Assembly: GCA_009784615.1 (NCBI GenBank)
Contig: WRBJ01000010.1
Coordinates: 1-53,403, forward strand
Direction: 5' to 3'
DNA from: Defluviitaleaceae bacterium
Lineage (GTDB): Bacteria; Bacillota; Clostridia; Lachnospirales; WRAX01
DNA length: 53,403 nt
The notes under the pieces are model-generated. The model was not told the DNA's origin, did not search any database, and saw only the letters and a program-made list of their open reading frames with translations. This document shows, piece by piece, positions 50,184 to 53,403 of the stretch. A program made the position numbers and the translations under genes. Positions within the stretch are counted from its first letter, which is position 1; every line of letters begins with the position of its first letter.

Positions 50184-51086
50184 CCCAATTAAATACTCGG
50201 CAATTTGTCTGCCTGCAAAAACCTCTTTAAGGTTTTCGATGATTTCATCATTGCTCATACCTGATAAACGAGAGTAAAAGAACACACTGCGCATTCTTGT
50301 ATATGCGAAAATGGGCAGGCTGTCTATCAATTGTCTATTGCCGCTGGCTTTGTAATGGTCTGCCAAAAAATCAAATTGGCTAGCATAACAACCCGCCAGC
50401 GGTTGTTTTTTTGCAAAAGAATGTATAATAGAAGTGCTTCTTTGAAGATAGTTATAAAAACCATCTTCTAAAAAAACTACTTTTTTAATATGGGCGAGCA
50501 GTTGAAAATTAAATAACGTGTCGTCGCCTAGCGTCAACCTTTCAAAACGAAGCCCGATATTTTTTATCACATCAGCCCGATACAGCCTTGACCAAATATA
50601 GTTGTTAGAGCGTGGGTTTATTAGGCATCTGCCTAAATAATTATACAAATCGGTGTCTATATCTATTATTTCATTTTTAGTATTAGAATACTTAGCCTTT
50701 GTTTCCCGACCATCTTCATATACCAAATTAAAATCACAAACGGCGATGTCTGCGGATGTGTTTTTTAAGGCATTAAGCATTTTTTCGTACATTTGCGGCT
50801 CTACCCAATCGTCACTGTCTATAAATGTTATATAGTTGCCTGTTGCGGTGTTTAAACCGCTGTTTCTGGCACCCGATGGCCCTGCATCTTCTTGCTTTAT
50901 ATACACAATTCTGTCATCATTTAAATATTTTGCTATAATATCCTCGCTATTGTCTGTAGAGCCGTTATTAACGATTATAAACTCTATATTACTATGAGTT
51001 TGCGAAAGCACCGAGGTAATGCACTTGTCTAGGTAAAAGCCCGTGTTGTGTACCCCTACTATAACAGAAATTTTGTCTTTTGCTAT
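50178..51086 (-). CDS. Family 2 glycosyltransferase with apparent AUA start
   Basis: A GT-A enzyme of about 302 residues: ISVIVGVHNTGFYLDKCITSVLSQTHSNIEFIIVNNGSTDNSEDII, SGARNSGLNTATGNYITFIDSDDWVEP (DxD). From the minus-strand reading, the conserved ISVIVGVHNTG start extends upstream to an AGGAGG site, but between that site and the conserved part the frame has no ATG, GTG or TTG; an in-frame TAG closes it upstream. ATA at 51086 sits eight bases after GGAGG and is the best start. A GTG at 51011 would cut off the nucleotide-binding strand. A sequencing indel is an alternative. Confidence 0.8.
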   Translation of the reverse strand: MAKDKISVIVGVHNTGFYLDKCITSVLSQTHSNIEFIIVNNGSTDNSEDIIAKYLNDDRIVYIKQEDAGPSGARNSGLNTATGNYITFIDSDDWVEPQMYEKMLNALKNTSADIAVCDFNLVYEDGRETKAKYSNTKNEIIDIDTDLYNYLGRCLINPRSNNYIWSRLYRADVIKNIGLRFERLTLGDDTLFNFQLLAHIKKVVFLEDGFYNYLQRSTSIIHSFAKKQPLAGCYASQFDFLADHYKASGNRQLIDSLPIFAYTRMRSVFFYSRLSGMSNDEIIENLKEVFAGRQIAEYLIGL

Positions 51087-51155
51087 GTCAACCGCCTCCT
51101 AATTTGATAGCTTTAACAATTATAACAGATAGAACAACTTTCTGCAATCTGTATA

Positions 51156-51184
51156 TTGATTATTGTTGCTTTATGATATATACT
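51156..51184 (+). promoter_or_regulatory. Promoter of rarA
   Basis: TTGATT (51156-51161), 17-base spacer, TATACT (51179-51184), 29 bases before the rarA ATG. Confidence 0.6.
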
Positions 51185-51212
51185 TATGCTAATAGTGAGG
51201 TGATTAAATATT

Positions 51213-52448
51213 ATGGCAATATGGAACATACATCAACCAATGGCGGAAAAACTACGCCCCAAAGATTTTGACGGTTTTGTAGGGCAACGCCATTTGATAG
51301 GCGAAGGGGCGGTATTGCGTCGTTTAATAGAAAATGACAATGTGCCGTCTATGGTGTTTTGGGGGCCGCCTGGTGTTGGCAAAACAACCTTGGCACGTAT
51401 TATTGCTGGTATGACCCAAGCAGAATTTGTAAACTTTTCTACCACGCAAAACGGCATTAAGGAAGTGCGCACGGTGATGGAAAAGGCGGCAGTTGCACAG
51501 CAATGGGGTCGCAAGACCATTGTGTTTGTGGATGAAATACACCGCTTTAACAAAAGCCAACAAGACGCTTTTTTGCCATATGTGGAAAATGGCAGTGTTA
51601 TATTAATTGGGGCTACCACAGAAAATCCATCTTTTGAAGTAAATTCGGCTTTGCTGTCCCGTTGCAAGGTGTTTTTGCTATACGCTTTAACCGCCGAAGA
51701 AATTATTGAATTGCTAGTGAAGGCTATAAAAAGATTTGAAACAGACACCAACTGCGAAATCCAATTTCCTGACAGGCTTTTAAAAATATTGGCAGAATTT
51801 GCAAATGGAGACGCTCGTGCGGCGCACAATACTATGGAAATGGTGTTAAACTCCGCTCTAATCGAAAACGGTGTTATAGCTATATCCGACGAACTAATTC
51901 AACAATGTGTTAGCAAAAAGATTAATTTGTATGATAAAAAGGGTGACGAGCATTATAATTTAATATCCGCCCTGCATAAATCTATGCGCAACAGCGACCC
52001 TCACGCTTCGGTATATTGGCTATGCCGTATGCTGGATGGCGGCGAAGACCCTTTGTATATAGCCCGCCGTATGATACGTTTTGCAAGCGAAGACGTTGGT
52101 TTGGCGCGCCCCGCCGCATTAACCCAAGCTGTAGCCGCCTACCAAGCCTGCCATTTTATAGGTATGCCAGAGTGTGGCGTAAACCTTGCCCAAGCGGCAA
52201 TATACCTTGCGCTATCCCCAAAATGCAATGCCGCAGATAGGGCATATGGCAAAGCAATGAAGGATGTAGCAAAAACCCATAACGAACCTGTGCCGCTAGC
52301 ATTGCGCAACGCCCCAACATCCCTAATGAAAGAACTGGATTACGGCAAAGGCTACAAATATGCACACGACTATGATAACAATATTACAGATATGCAGTGC
52401 CTGCCCGATGCTCTTATAGGAAAAACATATTACGAGCCTAAAAAATAG
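51213..52448 (+). CDS. rarA: Replication-associated recombination protein A (AAA+ ATPase)
   Basis: A clamp-loader-like ATPase acting at stalled replication forks (RarA/MgsA/WRNIP1). The 411-residue protein has LRPKDFDGFVGQRHLIGEG, Walker A GPPGVGKTTLARII, Walker B IVFVDEIHRFNKSQQDAFL, sensor 1 LIGATTENPSFEVNSALLSRC, and the RarA-specific C-terminal MRNSDPHASVYWLCRMLDGGEDPLYIARRMIRFASEDVGLARP. Start ATG 51213 has a weak site (GAGGTGAT, 16 bases upstream). Monocistronic. Confidence 0.95.
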   Translation: MAIWNIHQPMAEKLRPKDFDGFVGQRHLIGEGAVLRRLIENDNVPSMVFWGPPGVGKTTLARIIAGMTQAEFVNFSTTQNGIKEVRTVMEKAAVAQQWGRKTIVFVDEIHRFNKSQQDAFLPYVENGSVILIGATTENPSFEVNSALLSRCKVFLLYALTAEEIIELLVKAIKRFETDTNCEIQFPDRLLKILAEFANGDARAAHNTMEMVLNSALIENGVIAISDELIQQCVSKKINLYDKKGDEHYNLISALHKSMRNSDPHASVYWLCRMLDGGEDPLYIARRMIRFASEDVGLARPAALTQAVAAYQACHFIGMPECGVNLAQAAIYLALSPKCNAADRAYGKAMKDVAKTHNEPVPLALRNAPTSLMKELDYGKGYKYAHDYDNNITDMQCLPDALIGKTYYEPKK

Positions 52449-52459
52449 ATACCGATAAC

Positions 52460-52484
52460 AAAAGTACCTAATGCAGGTGCTTTT
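52460..52484 (+). terminator. Probable rarA terminator
   Basis: AAAAGTACCT (52460-52469) / AGGTGCTTTT (52475-52484) with one G-T pair and a short T-run. Confidence 0.55.
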
Positions 52485-52631
52485 ACACCATCTTTTCATC
52501 AAAGAATTTTATGTATTGAAAACAAATAATAAACATCATCGGTATATTCTATATTCAAATCCTAAGATAGTCCCTGAAAAATCAACGCTTCAACCAATCA
52601 AAGTCAAAAATCACCAATCAAAAAATAATAT

Positions 52632-52680
52632 TTGACAATATTTAAAAAATATTTGACTATTTTTAAAAAAGGTATTGACT
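52632..52680 (+). promoter_or_regulatory. Phased TTGAC repeats
   Basis: TTGAC occurs at 52632, 52653 and 52675, spaced 21 and 22 bases, about two helical turns, with A-tracts (TTTAAAAAA) between. The third is the -35 box of the next promoter. The gene-free stretch 52449-52877 otherwise holds only the rarA terminator, the TG-repeat promoter and one doubtful mini-frame. Confidence 0.6.
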
Positions 52681-52705
52681 TGTGTGTGTGTGTGTGTGTT
52701 ATAAT
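52675..52705 (+). promoter_or_regulatory. Promoter with a TG dinucleotide-repeat spacer
   Basis: TTGACT (52675-52680), then a spacer of 19 bases made only of alternating TG (52681-52699), then TATAAT (52700-52705). Gain or loss of one TG would change the spacer to 21 or 17 bases; 17 is optimal. This is the structure of slippage-controlled promoters. Confidence 0.75.
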
Positions 52706-52755
52706 ACATTATGTCGACAAATACATATATGTGTACACGAGGGGATGTGGTTGCC

Positions 52756-52842
52756 TTGAAGTTAGAATTGTCAAGCGATGACGAAATATCTTTGGCAAGG
52801 AAAGTAAGGTATGCAAGGAAACTGTGTCAATGGTTTTCTTAA
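52756..52842 (+). CDS. Doubtful 28-residue open frame
   Basis: From TTG 52756 the frame reads MKLELSSDDEISLARKVRYARKLCQWFS and ends before the next gene; a GTG at 52747 is in frame. GAGGGG (52739-52744) lies upstream. It could be a leader peptide or chance. Sequence not recognised. Confidence 0.3.
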   Translation: MKLELSSDDEISLARKVRYARKLCQWFS

Positions 52843-52877
52843 AAGAATATTTATGGTTTATAAGGAGGATTTTACCT

Positions 52878-53255
52878 ATGAATAAATTATTTAGACTAAC
52901 CGCTGTTGCTTTGGCGATGGTTATGGTTTTTATGACTATGCCTGTTGGGGTATTTGCGCAATCAATCAACGAAGCAGAAAAAAACTTTACTCCAACCACA
53001 ATCACTATTGAAGAAGCTGAAAATGAAATTCAGCCAAGAGTTATAAATTATGTGGCTATACTGCTTGGAATGGCTACAGCTGGTGCCTACAATGCTGGAT
53101 TGGCGATTGGTGAAGATTTAGCACATAACGGACAGGATTTAAACGGTGCTCAAGCACTTGCATGGAGAGCTGCTGCCCTCACTGTTTTTAGTCCCATTGG
53201 CTCAATATCTTTCAATCTTGGACTTAGCAATGGTTGGCATAGGGTTATGGGCTAA
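52878..53255 (+). CDS. Small secreted protein, bacteriocin-like in composition
   Basis: A 125-residue protein with a signal peptide (MNKLFRLTAVALAMVMVFMT, cut near VFAQ), an acidic, threonine-rich pro-like stretch (TPTTITIEEAENEIQPR) and a glycine/alanine-rich, amphipathic C-terminal part (LLGMATAGAYNAGLAIGED, FSPIGSISFNLGLSNGWHRV). Its layout resembles secreted class II-type bacteriocins or pore-forming peptides, but no family is recognised. AAGGAGG precedes ATG 52878. It is driven by the TG-repeat promoter, and a small membrane protein gene follows. Confidence 0.7.
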   Translation: MNKLFRLTAVALAMVMVFMTMPVGVFAQSINEAEKNFTPTTITIEEAENEIQPRVINYVAILLGMATAGAYNAGLAIGEDLAHNGQDLNGAQALAWRAAALTVFSPIGSISFNLGLSNGWHRVMG

Positions 53256-53284
53256 TTTAAGCTACGTATTGATGGGGTGCTAAA

Positions 53285-53403
53285 ATGAAAGAAAAGAAAA
53301 AACTTTCGAGAAAACAGGCTTTTCTGATACATTCAGGATGCTATTTGTTTTTAGCATCTATGTATATTGTGTATTATGCTTGGTTGCGAGATGCTTTAAC
53401 TCC
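53285..53403 (+). CDS. Small membrane protein, truncated by window end
   Basis: The first 39 codons are visible: a basic start MKEKKKLSRKQAF followed by a hydrophobic helix (GCYLFLASMYIVYYAWL). GGGGTG lies six bases upstream. Its position right after the secreted protein would suit an immunity or export partner; with the C-terminus missing this is only a guess. Confidence 0.5.
   Translation, partial: MKEKKKLSRKQAFLIHSGCYLFLASMYIVYYAWLRDALT

Noticed and set aside
1-53403. CRISPR array, tRNA or rRNA genes
   Set aside because: No regularly spaced direct repeats of array form and no cloverleaf or rRNA sequence noticed on either strand.

Overview
The window comes from an anaerobic, endospore-forming, low-to-mid GC member of the Bacillota, most likely class Clostridia. 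Evidence: spoIVA and a BofA homologue (sporulation), Shine-Dalgarno sequences before nearly every gene, frequent TTG/GTG starts, a complete lysine-to-butyrate fermentation operon with an oxygen-sensitive radical SAM aminomutase, and a 2-hydroxyacyl-CoA-dehydratase-type activase system. Genus cannot be fixed from the sequence.

Layout. (1) 1-8.6 kb is housekeeping: purC on the minus strand, then a tightly packed plus-strand run rnhB, a YlqG-like gene, a short FlhB-like gene, yraN, pgeF, a DUF512 radical SAM gene, der, plsY, yaaL-like and bofA. (2) 8.6-12.4 kb holds dispersed palindromic repeats, a possible small RNA, two intramembrane proteases (rhomboid, PrsW), a Nudix hydrolase, a small acidic membrane protein and a small lipoprotein. 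(3) 12.4-26.2 kb is one minus-strand operon running from a promoter near 26.2 kb to a terminator at 12.33-12.36 kb: thiolase, both CoA-transferase subunits, a lipoprotein, kal, kce, kdd, a degenerate IS200-type gene flanked by inverted hairpins, kamA, kamD, kamE, an acetoacetyl-CoA-reductase-like SDR, a MaoC-type hydratase, butyryl-CoA dehydrogenase, etfB and etfA. Together these convert lysine to ammonia, acetate and butyrate. (4) 26.2-30.1 kb is divergent: a KamB-like P-loop protein and a three-gene ATPase/2-hydroxyacyl-CoA-dehydratase-like system. (5) 30.2-32.7 kb is a small RiPP-type locus: a 41-residue precursor-like peptide, a radical SAM/SPASM maturase and a lipoprotein. (6) 32.8-35.0 kb has spoIVA and a convergent collagen-like protein gene. 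(7) 35.2-47.8 kb is a twelve-gene glycan/glycerol-phosphate decoration cluster. (8) 47.9-49.7 kb is an RRNPP-like regulator followed by two tandemly duplicated 50-residue exported peptides. (9) 49.8-53.4 kb has an AbrB-type regulator, a glycosyltransferase with an apparent AUA start, rarA, and a secreted small protein behind a promoter whose spacer is a TG dinucleotide repeat; the last gene runs off the window.

The strongest candidates for undescribed biology are the duplicated propeptides next to the RRNPP regulator, the RiPP locus with its WCC-ending precursor, the HUH-less TnpA relative with inverted double-hairpin flanks inside the lysine operon, and the TG-repeat promoter driving a secreted peptide. 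All functional statements are from reading the sequence; no database search was run.
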